A stretch of DNA of 64,000 nt, from positions 310,001 to 374,000 of the forward strand of contig NZ_ASVU01000001.1 of NCBI RefSeq assembly GCF_000407365.1, written 5' to 3'. The notes beneath the pieces were generated by a model that saw only the letters and a program-made list of their open reading frames with translations, searched no databases and was not told where the DNA came from. The position numbers and the translations under genes are program-made. This DNA is from Enterococcus asini ATCC 700915 (lineage in GTDB: Bacteria; Bacillota; Bacilli; Lactobacillales; Enterococcaceae). Positions within the stretch are counted from its first letter, which is position 1, and each line of letters begins with the position of its first letter. Positions 1 to 14,009 of this stretch are shown piece by piece.

Positions 1-2684
1 GCCACCACCAAGACTTCTTGGAGATACTTTTGCAAAATATATCGTTCCAGACTCGTCTTGTAGCGATTTTTCCCGCTAATCGTATCTGTCAATTGAGTCA
101 GTTCACTTTGCCGAGCGACTAAGGCTTCATTTTCTTTGATTAACTGGACTAGTTGCGCCTGAATCTGTTCGTTGCTTTCCTTTTGTGCCAGGCAGCTAGC
201 CAGTTGATTGCGCAATTTTGTCGTCTGCTCTTGGGCTTCTGCTTGTTTTACGCTTAAAGTAGCCAAATCCGGTGGCACTTTGTCGGCTAATCGCTGGGTC
301 ACTTTCTCTTGGCTGCGAGTCACATAATCCCGTTGTTGCTCGTACTTACGGACTGTTTCTTGTAAGACCACCAATTGCTCCAGTCCTGTCACCAAGTTTC
401 GAAACGCTGCTTCACTGGTGGGACTGGGAGCTTGGGCTAAGCAATCTGCTACTGCTTTTGTCGCAGTATCCGCCGTGATACGAGCTTTTGCCGCCTGCTC
501 TGTTTGCTGGGTTAGCGTAGCACTTAAGGCAGTCCGCTCTTGCTGCAATTGCGTCCCTTTGTGTGCAAAAGCTTGCAAGCATTGGTTTTTCAGCTGAATC
601 TCTGTCTCTAAGCTTTTGATTGCCTCTTGTAAATCACTTAACGAAATACCATCTAGCTGTCGGTTAAGGCTAGTGATTTCCCCGTCTAAGCGATTTTTTT
701 GAGCCTGGGCTTCTTGTTGTTGCTGAGCCAGTTGTTCTTTTTCAGTGGCCAAATGGTCAACCGTCTCACTTAGGCTTGCCAGTTGCTCTTTTGCTTGGGC
801 GCTTTCAGCCAAAGCTTTGGTCACCTGGTCTTGTAGTTCTTCGTATAATCCAAGACTAGTAGCTACATCCCCGGGCTTTTCCTGAGTAAAGTGTGCCAAC
901 TCTGCCGTAAATTGGGCCAAAATCTCTTGGCTAGCCGTTAGTCCCTGTTCTTTTTGGCGAACTAACTGATCCACTCCTTGGATTAAATGATCCATTTCGG
1001 CATACGCCAAGGTGCTGGCTTGACTCAGTTCCTGCCACTGAGTTTCTAATTGCGTCAGCCGGGATTCATTTTCCCCGAAATCTACTGTGGGTAGCTCCGT
1101 TACTTGGTGGGCGGGATGTTCCCGTGAACCGCAGACCGGACAAGGCTCCCCAGGCAATAAATCTTGCGATAGCTTGGCGATCATCAACGCCGCCTGCCGA
1201 CTTTTTACTTGTAAGAGCTCGGCTTTGATAGTCGCCGCTTGTTCTGCCAACGCTTGAGCTTTTTGCCGTTGACCATCGCTGGCCACTGTTTTCTCACTGA
1301 TTTCTTGAGCCAAATCCTCTTGCTCTTTGGTCAATTGAACCAAGCGCTCTTTCAATGGTGCTAGCTGGGTCAGTTGCAGTTTTTTACTTTGTAATGCCTG
1401 CGCCTCGCCCACAAGAGACTTTAGCTTTTCCTGCTCTTTGGCCAAATCGTTTTGCTGCTTTGTTAACTTGTCTTGCACCTGAGCGAATTGTTTCAAAGTT
1501 TGTCTAACCGCTGAAACTTCATCAGTCAACCGTTCATGCTGCTGGGCCACGGGCAATAATAATTCTTTTTGTGTCAGCTCTTTTTGCTCTTGGGCCAATG
1601 TTGCTTCCGCTGATTGTAAAGTGGTCTTTTCTGCTTCCCAAGCCGCTAGCTGTTCTGCTAGCGACTGCAACTGGGTCTTTGAAGCTGCAACTTGTTTTTC
1701 GTAGCCTTCACAGGTGCTTTGGCTTTGGTCCAGCTCGCGTAAAAGATGTTGATTGGACTGAGCCCAGGTTAAGGCTGCAATCTCTTTTTGCATATCTAAA
1801 ATCTCGGGCGCTTTTTCGGCTAACTCTTTAGCTTGAATGTCTAACTCGACTTGTTCATCAAAGAATCCTTGCAATTCCTTGCCTTGGTAAAAGGCTTGCT
1901 CCGCTACTTTTTCAGCTGCTTGGGCAGAAGACACCGCTGGTTCCAGATCACTGATTTTGTCTTGTAAGCTAGCTAAATCTGTTTGCCACAAGTCTGGCAA
2001 TTCCCTCCAAGAAGTTACCGTTTGCGGTTGTTCCCATTGAAAGTGTTCCGCCACCGTGGTAGCTTTCACAGACAAAACTTCTAGAGCTTCTGTTCCAGCG
2101 GCTGCCTGATCTTTCAGCCAATCAGTTACGTCTTGATACAGTTGGGTGTCAAAGAGCTTGCGCAAAACTTGTTCTTTTTCCAGACTAGAAGCTACCAAGA
2201 AATTGCGAAACTCTCCTTGGGGCAACATGATAATCTTAAAAAACTGGTCTGCCGTGAGATGTAACAAGTCTTGGATGTACTTGTCCACGCCCTTGGTTAA
2301 TTGCTCTTTTTCCTGACCTTGATCATCAAAGATTACGAGACTGGTTTTTGCTGCTTTTTTCGCCAGTCCTTCCCCTCGTGTGCGAGTCAAAACTTGTTCT
2401 GGGCGCCGAGTGATTTCATAGGCAAAGCCCCCGTGTTCAAAGGTAAACGAGACCTCCGTAGCCTCACTGGCCACAGCAAAACTCGAACGCATTTCTTTAG
2501 GGGAGCGCAGTTTTCCCGAGGTCTGACCAAACAAAGCATAGGTCATGGCATCAAAAATCGTCGTCTTACCGGCGCCGGTTTTCCCACTGATTAAAAAGAG
2601 GCCTTGGCCATCGAAAACCCGAAAATCTACGGTTTCATCGATAAAAGGTCCAAAATTCTTCATCCTTAGTTTCTGTGGTTGCAA
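1..2684 (-). CDS. sbcC: Exonuclease SbcC, ATPase subunit of SbcCD (partial, C-terminus outside window)
   Basis: This is the Rad50-like ATPase that works with the SbcD nuclease to open and degrade hairpin and blocked DNA ends. The frame runs open from 2684 to the window edge, about 895 residues, so roughly the last 100-150 residues are missing. The N-terminus reads KNFGPFIDETVDF followed by a Walker A motif GKTGAGKTT and DAMTYALF, typical of SbcC. A zinc-hook CxxC (rc of the region near 1130-1145, PVCGS) sits in the middle of a long Gln/Glu/Lys/Ala-rich coiled coil. I chose a TTG start at 2684 because AGGAGG lies 7 bases upstream; an internal ATG at 2663 is the alternative. The gene begins 11 bases after sbcD, so the two form one operon. 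Confidence 0.93.
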   Translation of the reverse strand, partial: MQPQKLRMKNFGPFIDETVDFRVFDGQGLFLISGKTGAGKTTIFDAMTYALFGQTSGKLRSPKEMRSSFAVASEATEVSFTFEHGGFAYEITRRPEQVLTRTRGEGLAKKAAKTSLVIFDDQGQEKEQLTKGVDKYIQDLLHLTADQFFKIIMLPQGEFRNFLVASSLEKEQVLRKLFDTQLYQDVTDWLKDQAAAGTEALEVLSVKATTVAEHFQWEQPQTVTSWRELPDLWQTDLASLQDKISDLEPAVSSAQAAEKVAEQAFYQGKELQGFFDEQVELDIQAKELAEKAPEILDMQKEIAALTWAQSNQHLLRELDQSQSTCEGYEKQVAASKTQLQSLAEQLAAWEAEKTTLQSAEATLAQEQKELTQKELLLPVAQQHERLTDEVSAVRQTLKQFAQVQDKLTKQQNDLAKEQEKLKSLVGEAQALQSKKLQLTQLAPLKERLVQLTKEQEDLAQEISEKTVASDGQRQKAQALAEQAATIKAELLQVKSRQAALMIAKLSQDLLPGEPCPVCGSREHPAHQVTELPTVDFGENESRLTQLETQWQELSQASTLAYAEMDHLIQGVDQLVRQKEQGLTASQEILAQFTAELAHFTQEKPGDVATSLGLYEELQDQVTKALAESAQAKEQLASLSETVDHLATEKEQLAQQQQEAQAQKNRLDGEITSLNRQLDGISLSDLQEAIKSLETEIQLKNQCLQAFAHKGTQLQQERTALSATLTQQTEQAAKARITADTATKAVADCLAQAPSPTSEAAFRNLVTGLEQLVVLQETVRKYEQQRDYVTRSQEKVTQRLADKVPPDLATLSVKQAEAQEQTTKLRNQLASCLAQKESNEQIQAQLVQLIKENEALVARQSELTQLTDTISGKNRYKTSLERYILQKYLQEVLVV

Positions 2685-2695
2685 ACTTGCTCCTC

Positions 2696-3802
2696 CTACT
2701 CTTGATTTTGTGCCCCAAGGCTGTCTTCTAGCCACTGGCTTTGTTGTTTGGTCAATTTTTCCTGCGTCATCTCATAGAAAAAATCCGCCATCACTTGTTC
2801 CGGGGACTGACTTTCTGTCTGCTTAATCTCCGTCGAACGCTCGATACCGGCAGTGCGTTCCAGACCTAAAATCCGGGGATAAATGCCTCGTAAAGTATTC
2901 ATCAAATTGGGAATCACGCCCCGATTGGTCAACTTGATTTGCAAAAAGTCTTCCCGCTGTTGGTTTTGATAAAAGACCGGGTCTAGCAGTTCTTCATAAG
3001 AAGCCTCCAATATCCGGACCTCGTGTTCCGGCACCAAAGGGATAAAATGTCGAGTACCCGCTGTAGTATCCACGAGAAAAACACCTTTTTCCTGATGGGC
3101 CTCGGATAAGGAGAATTTCAAAGGTGAGCCGCTGTATTGAATCGTCGGGTGTTGCAAAGCATTGCGTCCATGAAGATGACCTAGCGCCACATAATCAAAG
3201 TCGGCCAATAATTCCGCCGGTACGCTGTCCAAGCCCCCGACTTCGATCTTCGTTTCCGAATCACTGCGTAACGAACCCGCCACAAAAAAATGCGTCACTA
3301 AGACATGGCGGAGTTTGGGATCAAAGGCGCTCTTGATTTTAGCAATCACTAGCTCCATGGCTTCTTGGATGCTGCGAACTTCTTCGTCAAAATACAGTCG
3401 AGCGGCGATGGGCTCAAAATAAGGCAGCAAAAAGAATTGCGTATCTCCTAAAACGACCGGAGTAAAAGCTTGTTCCAAGTTTGTATGTAAGTAAAAATCG
3501 GTTTGTGTATACCAAGGACTTCCCGTGGCTAGTCGCGTGCCACTGTCATGGTTGCCGGAAATGGCTAAAACCGGTAATTGTTCTTGTAAGTTCAAGTGTT
3601 GAATTTTTTGATTTAGTAGCGCCACCGCTTCTACCGGGGGCACCGTGCGATCGTACAAGTCTCCGGCAATCACCACCGCCTCCACTTTTTCTCGCAACGC
3701 AATCGCTGTAATCTGATCGAGAATCTTCCCTTGATCCGCTAACAGATCGTAGCCATTGAATTTCTTGCCCACATGCCAGTCTGCCGTATGCAAAAAGCGC
3801 AT
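2696..3802 (-). CDS. sbcD: Exonuclease SbcD, nuclease subunit of SbcCD
   Basis: This is the Mre11-like metallophosphoesterase of the SbcCD complex, a manganese-dependent nuclease acting on DNA hairpins in the cytoplasm. Metal-binding motifs are visible in order: DWH at residues 8-10, GD at 47-48, GNHD at 83-86, and later VTHFF and GHLHG. The open frame extends further upstream, but MRFLHTADWH is the conserved N-terminus, so the start is the ATG at 3802 with a GAAAGGAC/AGAGG ribosome site. The length of 368 residues is normal for the family. It is cotranscribed with sbcC, whose start lies 11 bases past this stop. Confidence 0.95.
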   Translation of the reverse strand: MRFLHTADWHVGKKFNGYDLLADQGKILDQITAIALREKVEAVVIAGDLYDRTVPPVEAVALLNQKIQHLNLQEQLPVLAISGNHDSGTRLATGSPWYTQTDFYLHTNLEQAFTPVVLGDTQFFLLPYFEPIAARLYFDEEVRSIQEAMELVIAKIKSAFDPKLRHVLVTHFFVAGSLRSDSETKIEVGGLDSVPAELLADFDYVALGHLHGRNALQHPTIQYSGSPLKFSLSEAHQEKGVFLVDTTAGTRHFIPLVPEHEVRILEASYEELLDPVFYQNQQREDFLQIKLTNRGVIPNLMNTLRGIYPRILGLERTAGIERSTEIKQTESQSPEQVMADFFYEMTQEKLTKQQSQWLEDSLGAQNQE

Positions 3803-3890
3803 CCTCTCAGTCCTTTCAAAAAAACTCCTTCTCGCCATTATATCACTTTTTGCCAAGCCTCGCCGGGTTCGCTGGAAAGAAGCTGTCGAG

Positions 3891-3931
3891 AACAACAAAA
3901 AAGTCGGACCTCCTCAAAAGGGAGGTCCGAC
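3891..3931 (-). terminator. Intrinsic terminator of the acyltransferase gene
   Basis: A perfect 11-bp stem (3903-3913 with 3921-3931) and a 7-base loop are followed on the minus strand by TTTTTTGTTGTT. It separates the acyltransferase gene from sbcD. Confidence 0.9.
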
Positions 3932-3937
3932 CGATGC

Positions 3938-4555
3938 TTATTTTGCGTGATAGGTAAAGTTGGGATCGATTTCTTGATCCAAGGCATCAAAGGCGCTTTG
4001 AATCCGGCGCTCCACTTCCGCTAAACCGGCTTTATCCATCTTCTTAATATCAGAAATGTCAATCGGGTCGCCAAAGCGAGTCACGACTTTTTTCCGCGCC
4101 AACAACCCTTTAAAGGTCACCGGCCCTTGATAGACACAAGGCACGATGGGCACTTTGGCCATTTTGGCAATCAAAGCCATGCCGCCTTTTAATTCCGAAG
4201 AATGACGGGTCCCACTGGGAAACATCACCAAGCCTAACTCGGTATTTTTCAAAAGCTTAATCGGTGTTTTCACCGCACTTGGTCCCGGCTTGTCCCGGTC
4301 TACGGGAAAGGCATTGCAATGCACCAAAATAAAACGCAAAATGGGATTTTTAAACAGCTCTTCTTTGGCCATAAAGGCAAACTTCTTGGGAGAGGCCCCT
4401 AGCGCCATGTATAAGGGGTCCCACCAAGTTCGGTGTGGCGCGACTAAAATATAATTGGCTTGACTAGGGAGTGCTTGACGGTTTTGAAAATCCGCCCGCC
4501 CGTTCAACAAGAGCAGCAACACTCGCACCAATCCGCGAATAAACGAATAAAACAT
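3938..4555 (-). CDS. plsC: 1-acyl-sn-glycerol-3-phosphate acyltransferase (PlsC family)
   Basis: The protein (205 residues) belongs to the PlsC/LPLAT family, which transfers an acyl chain to lysophosphatidic acid to make phosphatidic acid at the cytoplasmic membrane. The catalytic HxxxxD motif appears as HRTWWD, and the second conserved block as FPSGTR (family FPEGTR). A hydrophobic N-terminus (VRVLLLLLNG) fits membrane attachment. The start at 4555 follows AGGAAGG; the longer reading frame to 4648 lacks a good site and runs into the divergent promoter region. The gene is monocistronic. It could be one of several PlsC paralogues, so the exact acyl acceptor is not certain. Confidence 0.85.
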   Translation of the reverse strand: MFYSFIRGLVRVLLLLLNGRADFQNRQALPSQANYILVAPHRTWWDPLYMALGASPKKFAFMAKEELFKNPILRFILVHCNAFPVDRDKPGPSAVKTPIKLLKNTELGLVMFPSGTRHSSELKGGMALIAKMAKVPIVPCVYQGPVTFKGLLARKKVVTRFGDPIDISDIKKMDKAGLAEVERRIQSAFDALDQEIDPNFTYHAK

Positions 4556-4585
4556 GGGATCTTCCTTCCTACATTCATATCTTTT

Positions 4586-4614
4586 AGTATGCAAAACTTT
4601 TCCCCAAGTGGCAA
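4586..4614 (-). promoter_or_regulatory. Predicted sigma-A promoter of plsC
   Basis: On the minus strand TTGCCA (4614-4609), a 17-base spacer and CATACT (4591-4586) lie 31 bases upstream of the ATG. Confidence 0.55.
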
Positions 4615-4628
4615 GTGCTTTTTCCATT

Positions 4629-4657
4629 TTGCTTCTCAGGGCAGTCAATAGTATAAT
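4629..4657 (+). promoter_or_regulatory. Predicted sigma-A promoter of trmN6 operon
   Basis: TTGCTT (4629-4634), a 17-base spacer and TATAAT (4652-4657). It is divergent from the plsC promoter. Confidence 0.65.
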
Positions 4658-4726
4658 ACAACTTGCTGAAAATGTACCCTGACAATGAAAACTCTAAACA
4701 AAATTACAAGATTAGGAGGCGGCCCC

Positions 4727-5467
4727 GTGACCTTACAACCCGGTGAACGCATCGATCAACTCTATGCTCAAAACGTCCAAATCATTCAAAGTCCTGAAGT
4801 CTTTTCCTTTTCCTTGGACGCGGTCTTATTAGCCAATTTTCCGCGGATTCCCAAACGGGGAAAGATTGTGGATCTATGTGCCGGTAATGGAGCGGTAGGC
4901 TTATTTATCGCTGGCAAAACCCAAGGTGCGATTGAAATGATTGAACTACAAGAACGACTGGCAGACATGGCCCAAAGAAGCGTGGCTTTGAATCACTTGG
5001 AAGACCAGATTACCGTGCATCAACTCAATCTAAAGGATAGCTTACAAGTAATTCCAAGCGACTCGGTGGATCTTTTGTTGTGCAATCCCCCTTACTTCAA
5101 GGACTTGCCTACCAATAGCAAAAATCCTAATCCCCATTTGGCTATAGCCCGACACGAAATCCACGCTAGCTTAGAAGATGTAGTAAAAGTCTCCAGCCAA
5201 CTTTTAAAAATGAACGGACGCTTTGCTATGGTTCATCGGCCGGAGCGTTTCTTGGAAATCTTGCAAGTGATGCAGGACTATCGCATTGCCCCAAAGCGTG
5301 CCCAATTCGTCTATCCGAAAGCTGGCAAAGACGCCAATATTCTATTAATCGAAGGCATTAAAGATGGCAAGACCGATGGCTTTAAAGTCGCTCCGCCTTT
5401 AATCACCTATGGCAGTGATGGCACCTACACGCCTGCTATTAAGGAGCTGCTTTATGGTCGCCAGTGA
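4727..5467 (+). CDS. tRNA1(Val) (adenine-N6)-methyltransferase family protein (YabB/TrmN6)
   Basis: The protein (246 residues) is a SAM-dependent N6-adenine methyltransferase of the YabB/TrmN6 group, predicted to modify adenine 37 of a tRNA. The SAM-binding block reads VDLCAGNGAVGL and the catalytic motif is NPPY (in LLCNPPYF), which defines N6-adenine or glutamine methylases. I chose the GTG at 4727 because AGGAGG sits 7 bases upstream and the resulting N-terminus matches the family; an ATG at 4685 in the same frame has no such site. It overlaps the GIY-YIG gene by 14 bases, the same pairing seen as yabB-yazA in Bacillus. Confidence 0.88.
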   Translation: MTLQPGERIDQLYAQNVQIIQSPEVFSFSLDAVLLANFPRIPKRGKIVDLCAGNGAVGLFIAGKTQGAIEMIELQERLADMAQRSVALNHLEDQITVHQLNLKDSLQVIPSDSVDLLLCNPPYFKDLPTNSKNPNPHLAIARHEIHASLEDVVKVSSQLLKMNGRFAMVHRPERFLEILQVMQDYRIAPKRAQFVYPKAGKDANILLIEGIKDGKTDGFKVAPPLITYGSDGTYTPAIKELLYGRQ

Positions 5468-5777
5468 GCATTATTTTTACGTCCTTCATTGCAAAGATCG
5501 AAGCTTTTACGGTGGCTATACCACGGATTTGTTGCGTCGCTTTTATGAACACAATTCCGGTAAAGGTGCCAAGTACACCCACCCGGCTAGTCGCCGGCCT
5601 TTGCAGATGATTCATGCCGAGCGCTTTGCCACCCGGGTGGAGGCTACCCGGGCAGAAGCCGCTTTTAAGCGCTTGTCTCGTGGGCAAAAGGAACGCTATT
5701 TAAAAGAGCATCTTGCAGAAAATTGCGCCCCAAGCCTTTCGGACCAGCAGAATTTCTTGACAAAAAAGGCCGAGTAA
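5454..5777 (+). CDS. GIY-YIG domain protein, UPF0213 (YazA-like)
   Basis: A 107-residue single-domain GIY-YIG protein. The N-terminal strand motif reads YFYVLHCKDRSFYGGYT, where family GIY..YIG is YVL..YGG, followed by the conserved Arg in LLRRFYEHNSGKGAKYT. Family members resemble structure-specific nucleases, but the biological role of the UPF0213 group is unknown. The start at 5454 uses AAGGAG within the upstream gene, whose 3' end it overlaps by 14 bases, so translation is probably coupled. A promoter for the next unit lies inside its 3' end. Confidence 0.85.
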   Translation: MVASEHYFYVLHCKDRSFYGGYTTDLLRRFYEHNSGKGAKYTHPASRRPLQMIHAERFATRVEATRAEAAFKRLSRGQKERYLKEHLAENCAPSLSDQQNFLTKKAE

Positions 5778-5785
5778 GAGATACT
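5757..5785 (+). promoter_or_regulatory. Predicted promoter of the fluoride-riboswitch/CLC-F transcript
   Basis: TTGACA (5757-5762), a 17-base spacer and GATACT (5780-5785). It overlaps the end of the GIY-YIG gene and would start RNA a few bases before the aptamer. Confidence 0.65.
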
Positions 5786-5796
5786 TTCTCTGTTAA

Positions 5797-5860
5797 TAGG
5801 GGAATGATGTCTCCCTCAGTTTTTACTGAAACCGCAATGAACTTGCTAATGACTTCTGCC
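5797..5860 (+). promoter_or_regulatory. Fluoride riboswitch (crcB motif)
   Basis: The sequence follows the crcB-motif layout. P1 is GGGGA...TCTCCC enclosing the ATGATGTC loop; then come AAACCGC and a second stem whose 3' strand runs into GCTAATGACTTCTGCC (family GCUGAUGGC-CUCUAC). The loop ATGTC can pair with GACTT, forming the expected pseudoknot with one mismatch. It lies directly before a CLC-F fluoride exporter, the classic target. Its 3' segment is also the 5' arm of a terminator, giving a transcriptional ON switch when fluoride is bound. Family assignment is by eye. Confidence 0.85.
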
Positions 5861-5886
5861 TCAGTTTTGGCAGGGGTCATTTTTTG
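5849..5886 (+). terminator. Riboswitch expression-platform terminator
   Basis: A 12-bp stem (5849-5860 with 5869-5880, two G-U pairs) is followed by six T. The 5' arm overlaps the aptamer's pseudoknot strand, so ligand binding and termination exclude each other. Confidence 0.85.
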
Positions 5887-5923
5887 CGTTTTTCCCTAAT
5901 AAATGAAAAGCGAGGTTATGTAC

Positions 5924-7114
5924 ATGAACAAACAATGGCAACAAAAAGGTCTACTCCTACTGTTCAGCCTGATAATCGGACTCTTAGTCGGAGCCCTAGA
6001 CGCTCTTTTTGGCCGGGTACTATTATTTGTCACAGATTTTCGTGGCCAGCACTTTTTCTACTTAATTCCTTTTTTGGCCATTGCCGGGATGCTCTTTATG
6101 GCCCTCTATCAAAAATACGGTGGCAAAAGTCTCCGAGGTATGGGGCAAGTCTTTCTCGTAGGTCACGAGGAAGAAGACGAAATTCCCCTACGCCTGATTC
6201 CTTTTGTCATGGTTGGTACCTGGCTATCCCATTTATTTGGGGGCAGTGTGGGTCGTGAAGGCGTCGCAGTGCAGCTAGGGGCTACCGTGTCCAACTGGTT
6301 TGGTCGCCAATTTTACTTAGAAAATCACAAGAGCAATCTAGTGGTTATCGGGATGGCTGCCGGATTCGCCGGCCTCTTCCAAACACCAATTGCCGCCACC
6401 TTTTTCGCCTTAGAACTTTTGGTGGTGGGAAAATTAAAATACGAAGTACTGCTTCAGTCATTGGTAGCCTCCTATGTGGCGAGCACCGTCTCCCACAGCT
6501 TAGGCCTGGAAAAATTCACCTTTGCCTTAGACGTACCCATTGAGTTGACTTGGACCTTGTTTTTACAATTAATCCTCTTAGGCATCCTCTTTGGTTTGAC
6601 CGGTGGGTTGTTTGCCAAGTTACTCAGCTGGGGCAAGGCCGTCTTTCAAAACAAGATTCCCGATCCGGTTAAACGCATCGGCATCGGGGGCGTGGTTATC
6701 AGCCTTTGTATGTTGGCTTTGTATCAAGGACGCTACTCCGGTCTGGGTACCAATTTAATCGACATGAGTTTTCATAATGAAACCATCTACTTTTATGACT
6801 GGCTTTTAAAACTCCTGCTCACAGTCTTAACCATTAGCGTTGGCTTCTTAGGCGGCGAGGTGACCCCATTGTTCACCATTGGGGCAACTTTAGGCATCGT
6901 CTTGGCGCATTTATTGGGGCTGCCTTTGGTCTTTGTGGCGGCTTTAGGGTATGCGGCGGTCTTTGGTAGTGCCACGAGCACGCTCTTAGCACCGATTTTT
7001 ATCGGCGGAGAAGTCTTTGGCTTTGCCTATCTGCCTTACTTTTTCATCGTTTGTGCCGTAGCCGCTGTTTTCAGTCGCGGACAAACCATCTACTCCCTGC
7101 AGAAACATTTCTAA
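5924..7114 (+). CDS. CLC-F type fluoride/proton antiporter
   Basis: The protein (396 residues) is a CLC-superfamily membrane transporter. The ion-coordinating motifs are GMGQ (residues 72-75, where chloride CLCs have GSGIP) and GREGV (110-114). A Met in place of the usual Ser in the first motif marks the fluoride-specific CLC-F branch. It is expected to export fluoride from the cytoplasm in exchange for protons. The start at 5924 has GAGG 8 bases upstream; in-frame ATGs at 5903 and 5918 lack a site. The fluoride riboswitch immediately upstream supports the substrate independently of the protein motifs. It has about 10 hydrophobic segments and a normal length for the branch, with no C-terminal CBS domains. 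Confidence 0.92.
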   Translation: MNKQWQQKGLLLLFSLIIGLLVGALDALFGRVLLFVTDFRGQHFFYLIPFLAIAGMLFMALYQKYGGKSLRGMGQVFLVGHEEEDEIPLRLIPFVMVGTWLSHLFGGSVGREGVAVQLGATVSNWFGRQFYLENHKSNLVVIGMAAGFAGLFQTPIAATFFALELLVVGKLKYEVLLQSLVASYVASTVSHSLGLEKFTFALDVPIELTWTLFLQLILLGILFGLTGGLFAKLLSWGKAVFQNKIPDPVKRIGIGGVVISLCMLALYQGRYSGLGTNLIDMSFHNETIYFYDWLLKLLLTVLTISVGFLGGEVTPLFTIGATLGIVLAHLLGLPLVFVAALGYAAVFGSATSTLLAPIFIGGEVFGFAYLPYFFIVCAVAAVFSRGQTIYSLQKHF

Positions 7115-7158
7115 AAAAAAAAGCGGACAATCTTGATTCAACCAAGATTGCCCGCTTT
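7113..7158. terminator. Bidirectional terminator between CLC-F gene and efp
   Basis: A near-perfect 15-bp stem (7121-7135 with 7143-7157). The minus strand has a ten-T run after it, serving efp; the plus side ends in TTTA. Confidence 0.9.
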
Positions 7159-7166
7159 TACTTTGT

Positions 7167-7730
7167 TTATTTTCCTGCCCGTTTTACATAAGTACCTTCA
7201 GCCGTGTTGACTTCTAGTAATTCGTCTACTTCGACAAAGTCCGGTACGTTCACCACTAGGCCAGTTTCCATCGTTGCTGGTTTACCAGAACCGGTAACTG
7301 TCGCACCTTTAATTGAAGGTTGGGTTTCTACGACGCGCAAAACAACTGTGGATGGTAATTGCACCCCAATCACTTCGCTACCGTAAAATTGAATCTTCAC
7401 TTCCATATTTTCCAAGATGTATTTCATCTCGTCGGCAATGGTATCCAAAGGAATTTCGTATTGTTCGTAAGACTCGGTATCCATGAAGAAGCCCATGTCG
7501 TCCATGGTGTACAAGTATTGTACGTTCTTTGTATCGATGTGTGCTTTTTCGAATTTTTCATCCGGTCTCAAAGTTGTATCGTAAGTGGCACCGCTACGAA
7601 CATCGCGTAATTTCATACGCATTACGGTGTTCCCTTTTCCTGGTTTATGATGGCTCGCTTCTAATACTTTAATCAATTTCCCGTCTTGGATGAAAGTCAT
7701 CCCGGCACGCAAATCACTTGCTGAAATCAT
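7167..7730 (-). CDS. efp: Elongation factor P
   Basis: EF-P (187 residues) binds between the P and E sites of the ribosome and helps translate proline stretches. It has the KOW-like N-terminal domain, an OB domain and a C-terminal OB domain ending in [13 protein letters not shown]. The tip lysine that is modified in many bacteria is Lys32 in HHKPGKGNT. The start at 7730 follows AAGGA. It appears to be transcribed alone and ends at a strong terminator. Confidence 0.97.
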   Translation of the reverse strand: MISASDLRAGMTFIQDGKLIKVLEASHHKPGKGNTVMRMKLRDVRSGATYDTTLRPDEKFEKAHIDTKNVQYLYTMDDMGFFMDTESYEQYEIPLDTIADEMKYILENMEVKIQFYGSEVIGVQLPSTVVLRVVETQPSIKGATVTGSGKPATMETGLVVNVPDFVEVDELLEVNTAEGTYVKRAGK

Positions 7731-7846
7731 GTTAATCCTTCTTTCCTATTCAATAGTCCTCGTCCATTTTAGCAAAAGCCCGCTAACTACGCCACCTTTT
7801 GCCCAGATTTCTTTCGGAAAACTAGCTCAAACCGTTAAGACGATTG

Positions 7847-8782
7847 TTATTTATGAGGATGGTAATCGACTTGGTATTCGTCGACTTCGATATAGATATA
7901 GGCTTTCTTATCGGATAAAGCCTGACGGATGGTGGCTTCGATTTCATTGATAATCCGATAAGCAGACCCTTCTTCTTGATCCACCAGGTCAATTTTGGCA
8001 GCAATCATGACTTCATCTGCTGACAAGTGCAAAGTCTTCAAATCAATCAAGCGTTTCACCTCTGGTCGCACAAACGCTTCTTTGATTTTCGCCAAATCAC
8101 TGGCCGTAACACTTTCCCCAACAATCAGGCTGTAAAATTCCCGCGCCAAGAACAGTGCCGCAAACATCAGCAAAAGACCAATCAACAAACCGCTAAAGGC
8201 ATCGAAAAAGGCATTTCCCGTCGCCATGGTCAACAAGGTGCCACACAAAGCCAAGAGCAACCCAATCACCGCACAAAAGTCTTCCGTAAAGATAATCAAA
8301 ATTTCACTATGACGGCTTTCCCGTAAAAAGCGAAACAAAGGCAATTTTTCTTTGTTCAATTCACGGATTTCTTTCAAGGCGACTCGTAAGGAGCTCCCTT
8401 CCACTACCATCCCAAAGAGCAAAATGACAATGACGATTCCTTGATTGCCTACCTCATGGGCTGGGTGAAAGAGTTTTTCTCCGGCCTCCATGACCCCTAG
8501 CGCGCCACCACCGAAAAAGAGCATAGTAGCCACAATCGTACTAAAGAAGTACTTGGCCCGCCCTTCTCCAAACTGGTGCAGCTCGCTTTGTCTGCGTCCA
8601 GCCCGCTTGTCCCCTACTAGTAATAGGGCTTGGTTGCCACAGTCCACCACACTGTGGATTGATTCATTCAACATGGCCGCACTACCACTTAAAAGATAGC
8701 CGACAAATTTACTAATGGCGACTAAAATATTGGCCACTAAAGCAGCAATTACCGCCATCATGCCATTGCTTTTCTTTTCCAT
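7847..8782 (-). CDS. Cation diffusion facilitator (CDF) transporter, ZnT9-like branch
   Basis: The protein (311 residues) has about six hydrophobic segments and a soluble C-terminal domain, the CDF layout for metal/proton antiport out of the cytoplasm. The second membrane segment carries NESIHSVVDCGNQ, where an HxxxD pair replaces the DxxxD of Zn exporters such as FieF, and the fifth carries FTEDFCAVIG. This combination resembles the SLC30A9 (ZnT9) branch rather than classic CzcD. The metal cannot be deduced from the sequence. The start at 8782 follows AAGGAG. No metal-responsive regulator gene is adjacent. Confidence 0.85.
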   Translation of the reverse strand: MEKKSNGMMAVIAALVANILVAISKFVGYLLSGSAAMLNESIHSVVDCGNQALLLVGDKRAGRRQSELHQFGEGRAKYFFSTIVATMLFFGGGALGVMEAGEKLFHPAHEVGNQGIVIVILLFGMVVEGSSLRVALKEIRELNKEKLPLFRFLRESRHSEILIIFTEDFCAVIGLLLALCGTLLTMATGNAFFDAFSGLLIGLLLMFAALFLAREFYSLIVGESVTASDLAKIKEAFVRPEVKRLIDLKTLHLSADEVMIAAKIDLVDQEEGSAYRIINEIEATIRQALSDKKAYIYIEVDEYQVDYHPHK

Positions 8783-8860
8783 CCTCGCTCACTCCTTCTA
8801 GATTCTCCTTTATTATACGGGATAGTTCAAAAAAATCCTGAGATAACACCTGTAAACCGC

Positions 8861-8898
8861 AAAAGAGTCTGTCCGACCCGGGCCGAACAGACTCTTTT
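8861..8898. terminator. Bidirectional-type hairpin terminator after the GH13 operon
   Basis: A 12-bp stem (8861-8872 with 8887-8898) lies immediately after the stop of the GH13 operon, which reads on the minus strand. The loop is GC-rich (CCCGGG). Confidence 0.8.
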
Positions 8899-13974
<5,076 letters not shown>

Positions 13975-14009
13975 AGGTGATACTCCTCTCAAAATCATTT
14001 TTCAGCATC

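Noticed and set aside
1571-1831. Several plus-strand frames across the sbcC region
   Set aside because: Shadows of the sbcC coiled-coil frame with no ribosome sites or recognisable domains.
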